64,000 bases of DNA from Marinomonas sp. THO17 (GTDB lineage: Bacteria; Pseudomonadota; Gammaproteobacteria; Pseudomonadales; Marinomonadaceae): positions 1 to 64,000 of the forward strand of contig NZ_AP031575.1 in assembly GCF_040436405.1 (NCBI RefSeq), written 5' to 3'. The translations under genes were made by a program, and so were the position numbers. Under the pieces are notes generated by a model. That model was not told where the DNA came from. It did not search any database and was given only the letters and a program-made list of their open reading frames with translations. This document shows positions 42,005 to 52,516 of this stretch, piece after piece. Numbering within the stretch: position 1 is the first letter of the stretch; each line of letters begins with the position of its first letter.

Positions 42005-43507
42005 CTAGAGCAAGTAGCTTACGCAGAGACCGCCCACTAGACTTAGGACAATGGTGTAGGGCAGTGCCATCCAAACCATTTTGCCGTAGGAAAGACGCAA
42101 TAATGGTGCGATTGCTGAAGTCAGCAAGAATAGGAAAGCGGCTTGTCCGTTTGGCGTGGCAACACTGGGTAAATTGGTTCCTGTGTTAATGGCAACAGCC
42201 AAGGTGTTGAAGTGCTCACGACTAATTAATCCGCTGTCTAAAGCATCCTTCACTTCGCCAATGTAAACGGTTGCAACAAACACGTTATCACTGATGGCCG
42301 ACAGTAATCCGTTGGCAACAAAGAACATGATAGGTTGTGTTTCGCTTGGAAGGTTCAGTACCACGTCAATGATAGGTTGGAACAAATGCTGCTCATGTAT
42401 CACGGATACTATGGTAAAGAAGACCACCAAAAGTGCAGTGAAAGGCAGAGCTTCCTTAAAAGCATTACCAATTTGATGCTCTTCTGTAATTCCGTTAAAC
42501 GCGGTTAATAACACTATGATCATTAGGCCAACGAGACCGACTTCGGCAATGTGAAAAGCCAGAGATAAAATCAAAATGATGGCAACTATGCCTTGGATGG
42601 TGAGTTGAGCTTTATGACGAGGTGTGCTTTTTTTAGATTCTTCTTTTTCAAAGTTTTTCAGAATATTGCGTACGTTCTCTGGTAGATGGGCACCATAGTC
42701 AAACCACTTGGTTTTTTCTAATACCACCACTGTGAGTAAGCCACAGGCCAGAACAGGCATGGAAATAGGTGCGACACGCATAAAAAACTCTAAAAAATCC
42801 CAGCCAGCGGTTTTAGCGATAAGTAGGTTTTGTGGCTCACCTACTAGGGTAGACACTCCTCCTAATGCCGTACCTATTGCACCGTGCATCAATAAACTAC
42901 GCAAAAAAGAGCGGAATTCCGCTAGATCTTTTTGATTCACGGGTAACACTTTGTCGTCGCTATTGGGGTTGTGTTTGCCACTATTGGTTTGGTCTGAAGC
43001 GACCTTATGGTAGACAGAGTAAAAACCGACGCTGACGCTGATCAATACCGCTGTCACGGTTAAAGCATCGAGGAAAGCGGACATGACAGCAGCCGCGAAA
43101 CTGAATACCAAAGAAATAATGACTTTTGAGCGAATTTTTACCAAGAGTTTATTAAAAATGAACAATAGCATGCCTTGCATGAAATAAATGCCGGCCACCA
43201 TAAACATCAATAACAAGATGACATCAAAGTTTTTAATGACTTCGTGATACACACCATCACTGTTGGTCAAGCCGAGTAATACGGCTTCTAAAGCAATCAG
43301 ACCACCCGGTTGTAATGGATAACATTTTAATGCCATAGCCAGGGTGAAGATAAATTCTATGATGAGCAACCAGCCTGTGATGAAAGGCCCTAATGTCACC
43401 ACAGCAATGGGATTAAGAATTAAAAAGGCGATCACCATTTGTTTGTACCAAAGAGGCGAACTGCCTAGGAAATTATTACCCAGTGCATGGGAAATAGAGG
43501 TTTTCAT
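42005..43507 (-). CDS. nhaB: Na+/H+ antiporter NhaB
   Basis: A 500-residue antiporter with 12 or more membrane helices. The start is the ATG at 43505-43507 ([15 protein letters not shown]), with AAGGAGCTCTTA before it; the frame is open 45 codons further but without support. Close correspondence to Escherichia coli NhaB includes [48 protein letters not shown] and the C-terminal [19 protein letters not shown]. It exports Na+ in exchange for protons, in line with the Na+-based bioenergetics implied by the nearby NQR operon. It is divergent from sohB. Confidence 0.95.
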   Translation of the reverse strand: MKTSISHALGNNFLGSSPLWYKQMVIAFLILNPIAVVTLGPFITGWLLIIEFIFTLAMALKCYPLQPGGLIALEAVLLGLTNSDGVYHEVIKNFDVILLLMFMVAGIYFMQGMLLFIFNKLLVKIRSKVIISLVFSFAAAVMSAFLDALTVTAVLISVSVGFYSVYHKVASDQTNSGKHNPNSDDKVLPVNQKDLAEFRSFLRSLLMHGAIGTALGGVSTLVGEPQNLLIAKTAGWDFLEFFMRVAPISMPVLACGLLTVVVLEKTKWFDYGAHLPENVRNILKNFEKEESKKSTPRHKAQLTIQGIVAIILILSLAFHIAEVGLVGLMIIVLLTAFNGITEEHQIGNAFKEALPFTALLVVFFTIVSVIHEQHLFQPIIDVVLNLPSETQPIMFFVANGLLSAISDNVFVATVYIGEVKDALDSGLISREHFNTLAVAINTGTNLPSVATPNGQAAFLFLLTSAIAPLLRLSYGKMVWMALPYTIVLSLVGGLCVSYLL

Positions 43508-43679
43508 TAAGAGCTCCTTAAACGTAACTTGTGTGCAAGTTTTTTGCTTATTTTTAGATGCGCTGAATAATAAGGGATAAACAAGTTGGTATCTACGGTG
43601 ATAATGCATAAAAAGCATTGTTATTTGCGTTTGATGCCCCATTATTACAAAGACTTATCGTTTATAGAGGAAGATAACG

Positions 43680-44720
43680 TTGGAATTTCTAACTGACTAT
43701 GCGGGTTTTTTATTAAAGTTGGTGAGTGTTGCCTTAGTCATTGGCGTGCTATTGGCGGTTGTGGCAAGTGGCAAGCGTAAGACACAGCCGGGCAGTTTGT
43801 CCGTCACTAAGTTGAATGAAAACTACGATTCCATGAAAGAAGAACTGGATCGTAAGTTGTTAGACAAAAAGGCCTTAAAAAATCAATTAAAGGAAAAAAA
43901 GAAGCAGGCTAAGCTGGAAAAGAAAAGTCATAAAAAAGACAGCAAAGAAGAACCAGCAGCTGAGAAAAAACGTCTTTACGTGTTGAACTTTGATGGTGAT
44001 ATTAAGGCATCTGCCGTATCGGCCATGCGTGAAGAAATTACCGCCGTATTAAGCGTAGCAACACCACAAGACGAAGTGGTGGTGCGTTTGGAAAGTGGCG
44101 GCGGCATGGTGCACAGCTATGGTTTGGCCGCGTCACAATTACAGCGTATTCGAGAAGCGGGTATTCCTTTAACCATTTGTGTAGACAAGGTGGCAGCCAG
44201 TGGCGGTTACATGATGGCTTGTGTAGCGGATAAAATCATTGCCGCTCCGTTTGCCATTTTGGGTTCAATTGGTGTGGTGGCGCAGGTGCCTAATCTTCAT
44301 CGATTATTGGATAAAAGCTTGATTGATGTGGAACTGCACACGGCGGGTAAATATAAGCGTACCTTGACCATGTTGGGGAAAAATACCGATGAAGGCCGTG
44401 AAAAGTTTAAGCAAGATTTAGAAGATACACATGGCTTGTTCAAGCGTTTTGTTTCTGAACAAAGACCTCAGTTGGCCATTGAAGAGATAGCGACTGGTGA
44501 TACTTGGTATGGCAGCGAAGCATTGGAGAATCAGTTGGTTGATGCGGTAATGACCAGTGATGCTTATTTGGTGTCCCATTACAAAGATGCAGAAGTGGTG
44601 CAAATTGAATACAAACAACCAAAAAGTATGGCGGAGCGTTTAGGGTTTTCCGTGTTATCTGCTATTGAGCAAAAAGCCGTGACTTGGCTAGGGAAATTGA
44701 CTCAAACACGTGGTTATTGA
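43680..44720 (+). CDS. sohB: SohB inner membrane peptidase (S49 family)
   Basis: A 346-residue S49 serine protease. The TTG start at 43680 follows AGAGGAAGATAACG and gives MEFLTDY, parallel to Escherichia coli MELLSEY. One N-terminal helix (about 8-28) and a Lys-rich coiled region precede the protease core, which has ESGGGMVHSYGLAASQL, DKVAASGGYMMAC (Ser-Lys dyad region) and GSIGVVAQVPN. It is predicted to face the periplasm and process or degrade envelope proteins. It is divergent from nhaB across about 170 bp. Confidence 0.93.
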   Translation: MEFLTDYAGFLLKLVSVALVIGVLLAVVASGKRKTQPGSLSVTKLNENYDSMKEELDRKLLDKKALKNQLKEKKKQAKLEKKSHKKDSKEEPAAEKKRLYVLNFDGDIKASAVSAMREEITAVLSVATPQDEVVVRLESGGGMVHSYGLAASQLQRIREAGIPLTICVDKVAASGGYMMACVADKIIAAPFAILGSIGVVAQVPNLHRLLDKSLIDVELHTAGKYKRTLTMLGKNTDEGREKFKQDLEDTHGLFKRFVSEQRPQLAIEEIATGDTWYGSEALENQLVDAVMTSDAYLVSHYKDAEVVQIEYKQPKSMAERLGFSVLSAIEQKAVTWLGKLTQTRGY

Positions 44721-44756
44721 GTTTGGCGTTAAGTTCGCTTAATGGATAAATAAAAT

Positions 44757-44791
44757 AGGGCGCTCAAGTTTATCTTGAGACGCCCTTTTTT
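44757..44791. terminator. Terminator between sohB and csiV-type gene
   Basis: Stem AGGGCG-TCAAG / CTTGA-CGCCCT with a small loop, then a T-run on the plus strand. The reverse side has an AT-rich tract, so it can also end the convergent mfd operon. Confidence 0.85.
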
Positions 44792-44792
44792 A

Positions 44793-45719
44793 TTATTGAT
44801 TGATGATGGGTGTAATTTTTAACGGCGCAATAATGGCTTGCGGCGTATCCAGTTTGTTGGTGCTGTTTAGCTCATCAAAGTTAAGGCTTTGTCCCGTTTC
44901 CAGTTCGTTGGTGCTGTTTAGCTCATCAAAGTTAAGGCTTTGTCCCGTTTCTGGGGAAATGGTTTGTAGCGTAATTTTTTCCACCGCTTCTTCAAGGTTC
45001 AATGGCTGAAAAAACAAGAGCGTACCTATGGTTGGATGGTCTAGATAGTTTAGTTTTTTGCTGGCGGTTTTATTATGCATGTTGAGCTTCAACACCAATG
45101 CAGGCTCAAAGGCTTTTAAGTCTTGGTGCTCCGTCGTGTTGTCTGCTGCACTAGAGAAAAATGATGGACTTGTTGTGTCTGTGGCAAAAAAACTCTTGTC
45201 TGGTTGCGTAAAACTGTCGAACAAGAAGTGCTCGTAATGAATGTCGGACTCCAAGTAACGACCAAGTTTGATTTGAATATCGGCTGTTAATTCAGGATAG
45301 CCATCTTTGACTTCCTCACTGTAAAAAGTTTTTTCAATCACATCACCAGGACGTTTAAATATCAAGGTCCATTGCTGGTTCGATAAGATGCGAACTTGTT
45401 TGCCCAGTTTCTCTGCAATATTGGCAAAAGGTTCCGCTAAGCCTTCTGGTGCAATCTTGGTCAACTCTAATTCATCTTGATTGACTTGTTCATCGTCAAT
45501 TTGCTCGTCAGGGGTGGCATCAGTGAAACGCAGCAAGCCTTCCGTGGTTAGGATATTTTTGTAATCAATTTGTTCGCTGGTTTTGTCTTCAGGCCAGATG
45601 AAGGTCACTAGATAAGCTTCATAGGCTCTTGCCGTATCTGGATCGATGGGTTCATCAAGAGCGTAGCTACGACCGCTGATGGAAAGCAAGGCTAACAGGA
45701 TTAGGGTTAATTTTTTCAA
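44793..45719 (-). CDS. CsiV family protein with internal duplication
   Basis: A 308-residue exported protein with signal peptide KKLTLILLALLSISGRSYA. The family pattern includes AYEAYLVTFIWPED, an ITKIAPEGL-like patch, LGKQVRILSNQQWTLIF and IQIKLGRYLESDIHYEHFLF (about 160-180). CsiV proteins are linked to peptidoglycan binding and sit after mfd in several gammaproteobacteria. The C-terminal region holds a 17-residue duplication (TGQSLNFDELNSTNELE twice) from a 51-bp tandem repeat. Its start overlaps the mfd stop by 4 nt. The family name rests on context and motif memory. Confidence 0.75.
   Translation of the reverse strand: MKKLTLILLALLSISGRSYALDEPIDPDTARAYEAYLVTFIWPEDKTSEQIDYKNILTTEGLLRFTDATPDEQIDDEQVNQDELELTKIAPEGLAEPFANIAEKLGKQVRILSNQQWTLIFKRPGDVIEKTFYSEEVKDGYPELTADIQIKLGRYLESDIHYEHFLFDSFTQPDKSFFATDTTSPSFFSSAADNTTEHQDLKAFEPALVLKLNMHNKTASKKLNYLDHPTIGTLLFFQPLNLEEAVEKITLQTISPETGQSLNFDELNSTNELETGQSLNFDELNSTNKLDTPQAIIAPLKITPIINQ
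44850..44951 (-). repeat. 51-bp tandem duplication inside csiV-type gene
   Basis: 44850-44900 and 44901-44951 are identical but for one base. The duplication is in frame and duplicates 17 codons near the C-terminus, so it looks recent. Confidence 0.92.
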
Positions 45720-48700
45720 TGTAATAATTCCAACGTTTTGGTGGTCTGTTGGAAGCGGTCTTCAGCACTGATCATTGGCACTAAGAATTTCAAAGTGTCT
45801 GAGCCAGCCAGTTTGTAGTGATCTGGCTTTTTCTGAATCAGGCTGATCAGCTTCATAGGATCAACAGGCGTTTTACTATTGAAGAAGATTTTACCTTCTT
45901 TTGCGTTCGCTTCAATTTTATTAATGCCAAGCTGTTCAGCTTTGAGTTTAATTTCGGTTTGTCTAAACAGATTTTTCGTAGCATCAGGCAATAAACCAAA
46001 GCGGTCAATCATTTCAACTTGCAGATCTTTAAGTTCTTCGCTGCTGCTGGCGCTGGCAATGCGTTTGTATAAAATGAGACGCGAATGCACATCGCCAAGG
46101 TAGTCTTCAGGAATCAGCGCTGGAACGCGCAAATTAATATCGGTTTGTGCCGGTGTGGCAATGTCGACATCCGGTGACTCACCATTTTTTAAGGATTTTA
46201 CTGCTCTATCTAACATTTCCATGAAAAGTGAGAAGCCAACATGTTCAATGTGGCCGCTTTGACCCTCACCCAGTAATTCTCCTGTACCACGGATTTCTAA
46301 ATCATGGGTAGCAAGGGTAAAGCCAGCACCAAGGGTATCGGCCAAACTGATGGCTTCAAGGCGTTTTTCGGCATCGGATGTGATGTTACGATCGTTTGGT
46401 GTTAACAAATAAGCGTAAGCTTGGTGATGAGAGCGGCCAACCCGGCCTCGTAATTGATGTAATTGAGCTAAACCAAATTTATCGGCTCTTTCAATGATGA
46501 TGGTGTTAGCGTTAGGAATATCGATACCCGTCTCGATAATAGTAGAGCAGACGAGCACATTGGCGCGTTTATGGTAAAAGTCTGACATGACTTGTTCCAG
46601 TTCACGCTCACGCATTTGACCATGGCCGACAATAACGCGGGCTTCTGGAATTAAGGTTTCTAATTCTTCTGCTGTTTTTTGAATGGTTTGTACTTCGTTG
46701 TGCAGATAATAGACTTGGCCACCCCGATGTAGCTCGCGCAAAATAGCTTCTTTGATTTGATGCTCGTCTTTTTGCTTAACAAAGGTTTTCACCGATAAAC
46801 GTTTTGCGGGTGGTGTGGCAATAATGGACAAGTCGCGAATGCCAGATAAAGACATATTGAGCGTTCTTGGGATCGGCGTAGCGGTAAGGGTCAAAATGTC
46901 GACTTCGGAGCGCAAGGCTTTAAATTGCTCTTTTTGTTTGACGCCGAACCTGTGCTCTTCATCGATAATGACCAGCCCTAAATTGGCAAATTTAATATCA
47001 CCTTGAATGAGTTTGTGGGTGCCAACCACTATGTCGGCTTTGCCCGATTCGAGGCGATCAATTGCGACTGTGGTTTGTTTGCCTGAGCGAAAGCGGGATA
47101 ATAATTCCACTTCAACTGGCCAATCAGCAAATCGATCACAGAAATTTTCGAAATGCTGTTGGGCAAGTAGCGTCGTTGGCACTAAAACCGCGACTTGCTT
47201 GCCATCTTGCACCGCTAGGAAAGCCGCGCGCATGGCTACTTCGGTTTTGCCAAAGCCAACATCACCACACACTAAGCGATCCATGGTTTTTTTAGCGGCC
47301 ATATCCTGAATGACGGCGTCGATGGCCATTTGTTGGTCTGGGGTTTCCTCAAACGGGAAACCGGCTGCAAAGACTTCATACTGGTCGTCGGGTTTAGCAA
47401 AGTTATGACCTACTTTGGCTTCACGCTTAGCATAAATTTCCAACAGCTCTGCCGCTGTGTCACGGGCTTTTTCAGCGGCTTTTTGTTTGGCTATGCTCCA
47501 TTTGTCGGTACCGAGCTTGTGCAGTGGGGCGGTTTCTTCATCGGCTCCAGTGTAGCGTGAGATAAGTTGCAACGAAGAAACAGGCACGTAAAGCTTAGCG
47601 TCATTGGCGTAGCCTAATGTCAGCAATTCGGTCTCTTGACCATCGATTTCCAGATTGGTCAGACCTAAATAACGTCCTACCCCATGATCAATGTGCACCA
47701 CAGGTGCGTTAAGGCGCAGTTCAGTAAGGTTGCGAATAATGGCATCTTCACTGATGTTTTGTTGTCTGTTGCGGCGTCTATGTTGTGACACACGCTCGCC
47801 CAGAATGTCACTTTCTGGAATCAGAGTAATGTCATCTTGGATGGTAAAGCCACGACCAATTAATCCTTCGGTAATCGCTAAAGTGTGGGATGAATTGGTA
47901 AAGTCCGCCCAATCTTTAACCTGCTTGGGCTGGATGTTGTGCTTTTTCAGCAATTCTAATAAAGCTTCGCGACGTCCTGCGGATTCGGCCAAAATTAAAA
48001 CACGATGATGAGTCTGATCAAGGAAGCTAGACAGTTTTGTCAATGGGGATTCGGCTTTGGAGTCTATTTTGACGTCCACTGGTCCCTTATAAAGAGGGTG
48101 CTCGCCTTCGGCCGAAAAAATAACATTGGTAAATTGATTGAGTTCGGCGAATAACTCTTCTTCTGTTAAACAGATTTCCTCTGGTTTGAGAATGGGGCGT
48201 TCAATGTTGTAGCTCAACGATTCGTAACGGCTGCGGTAATCTAATTGAACACTTGCCAATTGTTCATTAAATACATGATTGCGAATGATTAGAGTGTCTT
48301 CACTTAAATAGTGAAATAGGTGTGAAGTTTGATCAAAAAACAAGGGTAAGTAGTATTCGATGCCGGCTGGCATGATGCCACTGGAAATGTCCTGATAGAT
48401 AGGGCTGGATAAAGGATCCGTTTCAAAGCGCTCTCGAAAGGCTTGGCGAAAGCGTTGGATGCTTTGGCTGGTAGTAGGAAATTCTTTCGCTGGCAACATG
48501 TTTACTTCAGAGACTTTGCTGATGCTGCGCTGGGTTTCTGGGTCAAACCAGCGAATGGAGTCAATTTCGTCATCGAACCAATCAATACGAATGGGCTGAC
48601 GTGCCCCTGTTGGATAGATGTCCATCAGGGCGCCGCGAACAGCAAATTCCCCATGTTCATGAACATTGTCTACATTTAAATAGCCTGCTTTGCTTAATTT

Positions 48701-49129
48701 ATCGGCCAAATTTTGTAAGGCGAGTTGTTGACCTTCTTTAAGATGAAAACGTTCGCTGTCCAAATGTTGCTGTGGGCATAAGCGCGTTAGACAGGAAGCC
48801 ACTGTGGTCAAGATAATAAGCTGCTGACTTTCGGTGATTTTAGCGAGTGTTTCAAGGCGCTGAGAAATAATGTCTTGATGAGGTGAAAAGCCATCGTATG
48901 GTAGGGTTTCCCAATCGCTAAAACGTAACACCTGTTGTTGTTCTGGTTTGAGGAAGTGAATTTCGTCTTCCAGCTCATTCAGTTCAGCAACGGTATTAAC
49001 GATATAAAGAATGGGCTTAGTGTATTGTGAAGAAAGCGCCAGTAATTGCAGAGCTTTACGGCTGCCGTCCAAGCCTTCGAGATGATTTTTAAAGCCGGGC
49101 TTGAATGTTATGGACGTGTCTTGTGTCAT
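45716..49129 (-). CDS. mfd: Transcription-repair coupling factor Mfd
   Basis: An 1137-residue translocase that removes RNA polymerase stalled at lesions and recruits UvrA. Domains in order: UvrB-homology region (about 1-340) with the UvrB-like EDEIHFLKPEQQ segment; RNAP-interacting domain (about 475-545, VVHIDHGVGRYLGL); SF2 helicase (about 600-950) with Walker A GDVGFGKTE, DEEH box and RGRVGRSHHQAYAYLL; and C-terminal TRCF domain. Length matches the family (about 1150). It follows folX on the same strand, 7 nt apart. All helicase motifs are intact. Confidence 0.97.
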   Translation of the reverse strand: MTQDTSITFKPGFKNHLEGLDGSRKALQLLALSSQYTKPILYIVNTVAELNELEDEIHFLKPEQQQVLRFSDWETLPYDGFSPHQDIISQRLETLAKITESQQLIILTTVASCLTRLCPQQHLDSERFHLKEGQQLALQNLADKLSKAGYLNVDNVHEHGEFAVRGALMDIYPTGARQPIRIDWFDDEIDSIRWFDPETQRSISKVSEVNMLPAKEFPTTSQSIQRFRQAFRERFETDPLSSPIYQDISSGIMPAGIEYYLPLFFDQTSHLFHYLSEDTLIIRNHVFNEQLASVQLDYRSRYESLSYNIERPILKPEEICLTEEELFAELNQFTNVIFSAEGEHPLYKGPVDVKIDSKAESPLTKLSSFLDQTHHRVLILAESAGRREALLELLKKHNIQPKQVKDWADFTNSSHTLAITEGLIGRGFTIQDDITLIPESDILGERVSQHRRRNRQQNISEDAIIRNLTELRLNAPVVHIDHGVGRYLGLTNLEIDGQETELLTLGYANDAKLYVPVSSLQLISRYTGADEETAPLHKLGTDKWSIAKQKAAEKARDTAAELLEIYAKREAKVGHNFAKPDDQYEVFAAGFPFEETPDQQMAIDAVIQDMAAKKTMDRLVCGDVGFGKTEVAMRAAFLAVQDGKQVAVLVPTTLLAQQHFENFCDRFADWPVEVELLSRFRSGKQTTVAIDRLESGKADIVVGTHKLIQGDIKFANLGLVIIDEEHRFGVKQKEQFKALRSEVDILTLTATPIPRTLNMSLSGIRDLSIIATPPAKRLSVKTFVKQKDEHQIKEAILRELHRGGQVYYLHNEVQTIQKTAEELETLIPEARVIVGHGQMRERELEQVMSDFYHKRANVLVCSTIIETGIDIPNANTIIIERADKFGLAQLHQLRGRVGRSHHQAYAYLLTPNDRNITSDAEKRLEAISLADTLGAGFTLATHDLEIRGTGELLGEGQSGHIEHVGFSLFMEMLDRAVKSLKNGESPDVDIATPAQTDINLRVPALIPEDYLGDVHSRLILYKRIASASSSEELKDLQVEMIDRFGLLPDATKNLFRQTEIKLKAEQLGINKIEANAKEGKIFFNSKTPVDPMKLISLIQKKPDHYKLAGSDTLKFLVPMISAEDRFQQTTKTLELLH

Positions 49130-49136
49130 CTTGATT

Positions 49137-49502
49137 TTATTGATCTCGTGTCGCGGATAGGGTTAAGGAGACGGAGTCGGCAAAGCGTAATGCGTGAGGT
49201 TTGGCAACATTGACTTTGGCAAAGGTAACGCCGGGTGCCATGCAAATTTCCAGCAGTTCTGCCGTCAGTTTTTCAAGCAATAAAAAGCGGTTGTTCTCAG
49301 TGTGAGCAATCATTTTCTTGCAAATGGTGCGGTAATTGACGGCATTGTCGACGTCATCCGTATTATAAGCTTGGTCGGCTGGGTAGTGGATCCAAGCATT
49401 AATGACCACATCTTGTTTGTTGGCTTTTTCTGAATCATTGAATCCAATAAAAGTGCGTAGGCGTAAGTTTTCAATATGAATCTGAGCATCAGGTTTGATC
49501 AT
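49137..49502 (-). CDS. folX: Dihydroneopterin triphosphate 2'-epimerase
   Basis: A 121-residue pterin aldolase-fold enzyme. The start is set at the ATG at 49500-49502 (MIKPDAQIHIENLRLRTFIG), as the Escherichia coli protein begins at the same point; ACGGAAGC lies about 10 nt upstream. FolX features NLRLRTFIGF, INAWIHYPAD, ALNYRT-like AVNYRT, ENNRFLLLEKLT and PHALRFADSVSL distinguish it from FolB. It epimerises dihydroneopterin triphosphate, a side branch of pterin metabolism. It is first in the folX-mfd-csiV leftward group. Confidence 0.9.
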   Translation of the reverse strand: MIKPDAQIHIENLRLRTFIGFNDSEKANKQDVVINAWIHYPADQAYNTDDVDNAVNYRTICKKMIAHTENNRFLLLEKLTAELLEICMAPGVTFAKVNVAKPHALRFADSVSLTLSATRDQ

Positions 49503-49932
49503 AGTCTTTGCTTCCGTGTTAGGTTGGCCCACTTAAAAAAGGGGATATTGTGGCGTTTTCGTTCTGCTATATCAACACAAGGTAAGTGTATCCGCCTCGA
49601 GTTTGTTTATTCAGTAACGGGCAATGGCAATGCATATACTGAACAAATAGCATTTTTGGATTGCTCTGGGTTATTTCTAAAATAAAGCAAAATAGTATTT
49701 TGTCGTGATTAATCGACAAATGCCCATTTTTTCTGTACGGAATTTAAACGAATAGGGAAAAACTCGTAGTTTTCGATCAAACTTGCTGCTTAAAGGCGGT
49801 TTGATACGCTGGTCAATGCCGACAATGATCATTATAATACGTCGGTTTTTAGGTGAAGTGAGTGTGTGTTTTTTAGTCTATCTTTACAATAGCTAAGCGC
49901 TTTTACATGTTTTCCCGGAGGGGGGTAGGAGC
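49503..49932. other. Intergenic region with nqr promoter
   Basis: About 430 bp between the leftward folX and the rightward nqr leader. Apart from the promoter and the short leader ORF given separately, no gene is visible. It is AT-rich, with a CGGAGGGGGGTAGGAG purine block at its right end. Confidence 0.6.
49810..49838 (+). promoter_or_regulatory. Probable sigma-70 promoter of the nqr operon
   Basis: TGGTCA (49810-49815), 17 nt, TATAAT (49833-49838). The -10 box is perfect and the -35 box matches 4 of 6. Predicted transcription start is near 49845, giving a leader of about 90 nt before the short leader ORF. Confidence 0.6.
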
Positions 49933-49986
49933 ATGACGCATAACGCTTTTGTGTTCAATTTATTGTTGGGCAGAACATATGTATAA
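49933..49986 (+). CDS. 17-codon leader ORF overlapping the nqrA start
   Basis: The ATG at 49933 has a very strong purine block (CGGAGG...AGGAGC) just upstream and encodes [17 protein letters not shown]. Its TAA (49984-49986) lies 3 nt inside nqrA, whose own ATG (49979) has no clear ribosome binding site. This looks like a translational-coupling leader that delivers ribosomes to nqrA. It is an inference from sequence; no precedent is known to me. Confidence 0.55.
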   Translation: MTHNAFVFNLLLGRTYV

Positions 49987-51316
49987 AATTACAAAAGGCC
50001 TTGATCTTCCGATCTCAGGTGCTCCCAAGCAAGTGATTGAGAGTACTCTGGCAGCGAAAAAAGTTGCTTTGATCGGTCCTGACTACCATGGTATGAAACC
50101 GACCATGTTGGTTAAGGAAGGAGATAAGGTAAAGAAAGGGCAAGTTATCTTTACGGATAAAAAAACGGAAGGTGTAAAGTATACTGCCCCAGCCTCTGGT
50201 ACGATTGCTGCGGTTAACCGTGGTGAGCGTCGTGTATTCCAATCTATCGTGATTGACGTAGAAGGTGACGAATCCGAAACCTTTGCGGCTTACTCAGGAT
50301 CAGAGTTGAAATCCCTAGAGCGTAGTAAAGTTGTTGAGAATCTTGTTGAATCAGGATTGTGGACAGCATTGCGAACTCGTCCTTTCTCGAAAGTTCCTGG
50401 CATTGATACTGTGCCAAACTCCATTTTTGTGACGGCAATGGATACCAATCCGTTGGCGGCGGATCCTGAAGTTGTTTTGGCGGATCAAGCAGAAGCCTTT
50501 GCTGATGGTTTGACGGTTTTAACGCGTCTTACAGAAGGCAAGGTGTTTGTATGTAAAGCCCCTGGTGCGAAAGTACCAACCACCTCTGATGTCGTTGTAG
50601 AAGAGTTTGCCGGTGTGCATCCGGCGGGTCTTGCTGGTACGCACATTCATTTCCTTGACCCAGTGAGTGATAAGAAAACAGTTTGGTCTATCAACTATCA
50701 AGACGTCATTGCCATTGGTAAATTGTTTGTTACTGGTGAGCTAAATCTAGAGCGTGTTGTGTCACTGGCAGGACCTCAAGTAAATAATCCTCGTTTGATT
50801 CGTACCCAGTTGGGTGCCAGCCTTGAGGAATTGGTTGCAGGTGAACTGGTCGACGATGAGAACCGTATAGTATCTGGTTCTGTTTTGTCTGGTCGCAAGG
50901 CTTTCGGTCCTTTCGCTTTCTTAGGTCGTTACCATAGTCAAGTCTCTGTGTTGCGTGAAGGTCGTGAGCGTCAAATGATGCATTACCTCCGTGCTGGTGT
51001 AGAGAAACACTCATTAATGAACGTGTTTATCTCTAAACTGACAGGTAAAAAGTCGTTTGATATGTCGACTACGACAAATGGTAGTGATCGTACTATGTTG
51101 CCACTTGGTAACTTTGAGCGCTTAATCCCTATGGACATTTTGCCAACTCAATTGCTGCGCGCTTTGGTGGTGAATGACACAGAGCAGGCTCAAAAGCTGG
51201 GTGCGCTTGAGTTAGATGATGAAGATTTGGCGTTATGTACTTACAGTTGTTCTGGTAAGTTCGAGTACGGCCCAATTCTTCGTGATTGCCTAACTCTAAT
51301 AGAGAAAGAGGGTTAA
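49979..51316 (+). CDS. nqrA: Na+-translocating NADH:quinone reductase subunit A
   Basis: A 445-residue subunit from the ATG at 49979 ([16 protein letters not shown]), the invariant NqrA start. The N-terminal biotinyl/lipoyl-like fold includes [12 protein letters not shown], and the SLBB-like C-terminal part has [35 protein letters not shown]. NqrA is the large peripheral subunit involved in quinone binding at the inner membrane. It lacks a ribosome binding site of its own, which fits coupling to the short leader ORF. It is first gene of nqrABCDEF; nqrB follows after 3 nt. Confidence 0.96.
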   Translation: MYKITKGLDLPISGAPKQVIESTLAAKKVALIGPDYHGMKPTMLVKEGDKVKKGQVIFTDKKTEGVKYTAPASGTIAAVNRGERRVFQSIVIDVEGDESETFAAYSGSELKSLERSKVVENLVESGLWTALRTRPFSKVPGIDTVPNSIFVTAMDTNPLAADPEVVLADQAEAFADGLTVLTRLTEGKVFVCKAPGAKVPTTSDVVVEEFAGVHPAGLAGTHIHFLDPVSDKKTVWSINYQDVIAIGKLFVTGELNLERVVSLAGPQVNNPRLIRTQLGASLEELVAGELVDDENRIVSGSVLSGRKAFGPFAFLGRYHSQVSVLREGRERQMMHYLRAGVEKHSLMNVFISKLTGKKSFDMSTTTNGSDRTMLPLGNFERLIPMDILPTQLLRALVVNDTEQAQKLGALELDDEDLALCTYSCSGKFEYGPILRDCLTLIEKEG

Positions 51317-51319
51317 TTC

Positions 51320-52516
51320 ATGGGACTTAGAAAAGTACTTGATAAAATGGAGCCTGAATTTCATTCAGGTGGTAAATTCGAAAAATGGTACGCGCTTTAC
51401 GAAGCGGTCGATACTATTTTCTACCGTCCAAGCTCCGTAACGAAAAATGGTTCCCATGTTCGTGATGCGGTTGATATGAAACGTATCATGATACTTGTTT
51501 GGATGTGTACTTTCCCAGCGATGTTCTTTGGTATGTATAACATTGGCTTTCAGGCCAATACCGCCATGGAAGCAATGGGTGTGACGGCTGCCGATACATG
51601 GCGTTTTGCGGTGATTGGTGGTCTAACAAATTATGACCCAAGCAGCATTTGGGACAACATGATCTACGGTGCGATGCATTTCTTGCCTGTTTATCTTGTT
51701 ACCTTTGTTGTGGGTGGTTTCTGGGAAGTATTGTTTGCGGCTGTGCGTAAGCACGAAGTAAATGAAGGCTTCTTTGTTACTTCTATCCTGTTCTCTCTTT
51801 CTCTGCCTGCTACGATTCCATTGTGGCAAGTGGCTTTGGGTATCACGTTTGGTGTGGTACTGGCGAAAGAAGTGTTCGGTGGTACTGGTAAGAACTTCTT
51901 GAACCCAGCACTTGCTGGTCGTGCCTTCTTGTTCTTTGCTTATCCTGCATCTATGTCGGGTGATGCGGTATGGACAGCGGTTGATGGTTTCTCTGGTGCG
52001 ACAGCGCTAAGTCAACTAGCCGCAAGTGGTGTGCCTGGTGTTACCGTTGCTTGGTCTGATGCTTTCTTTGGCTTCATTCAAGGTTCAATGGGTGAAACCT
52101 CTACTTTGGCTATCTTGATTGGCGGTGGTGCTTTATTGATCATGCGTATTGCAGCATGGCGTATTGTCGCTGGTGTCATGTTGGGTATGATAGGTATGTC
52201 ATTGTTGTTCAACCTAATCGGTTCTGACACTAATCCAATGTTTGCGACACCTTGGTACTGGCATTTGGTATTGGGTGGTTTTGCGTTTGGTATGATGTAT
52301 ATGGCAACTGACCCAGTGTCCGCTTCAATGACGAACCGTGGTAAATGGTTCTACGGTGCACTAATTGGTCTGATGGTTGTGTTGATTCGTGTTGTTAACC
52401 CAGCTTACCCAGAAGGTATGATGTTGGCAATCTTGTTCGCAAACTTGTTTGCACCATTCATTGACCACTTTGTTGTTCAAGCGAACATTAAACGGAGGAT
52501 TGCACGCAATGGCTAG
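51320..52516 (+). CDS. nqrB: Na+-translocating NADH:quinone reductase subunit B
   Basis: A 398-residue membrane subunit with about ten helices. The covalent FMN site is visible as [10 protein letters not shown] (Thr228 in SGAT), the target of the ApbE flavin transferase encoded just downstream. The protein also carries riboflavin and forms part of the Na+ channel. The conserved [14 protein letters not shown] stretch (about 190-203) is intact. It overlaps nqrC by 8 nt. Confidence 0.96.
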   Translation: MGLRKVLDKMEPEFHSGGKFEKWYALYEAVDTIFYRPSSVTKNGSHVRDAVDMKRIMILVWMCTFPAMFFGMYNIGFQANTAMEAMGVTAADTWRFAVIGGLTNYDPSSIWDNMIYGAMHFLPVYLVTFVVGGFWEVLFAAVRKHEVNEGFFVTSILFSLSLPATIPLWQVALGITFGVVLAKEVFGGTGKNFLNPALAGRAFLFFAYPASMSGDAVWTAVDGFSGATALSQLAASGVPGVTVAWSDAFFGFIQGSMGETSTLAILIGGGALLIMRIAAWRIVAGVMLGMIGMSLLFNLIGSDTNPMFATPWYWHLVLGGFAFGMMYMATDPVSASMTNRGKWFYGALIGLMVVLIRVVNPAYPEGMMLAILFANLFAPFIDHFVVQANIKRRIARNG

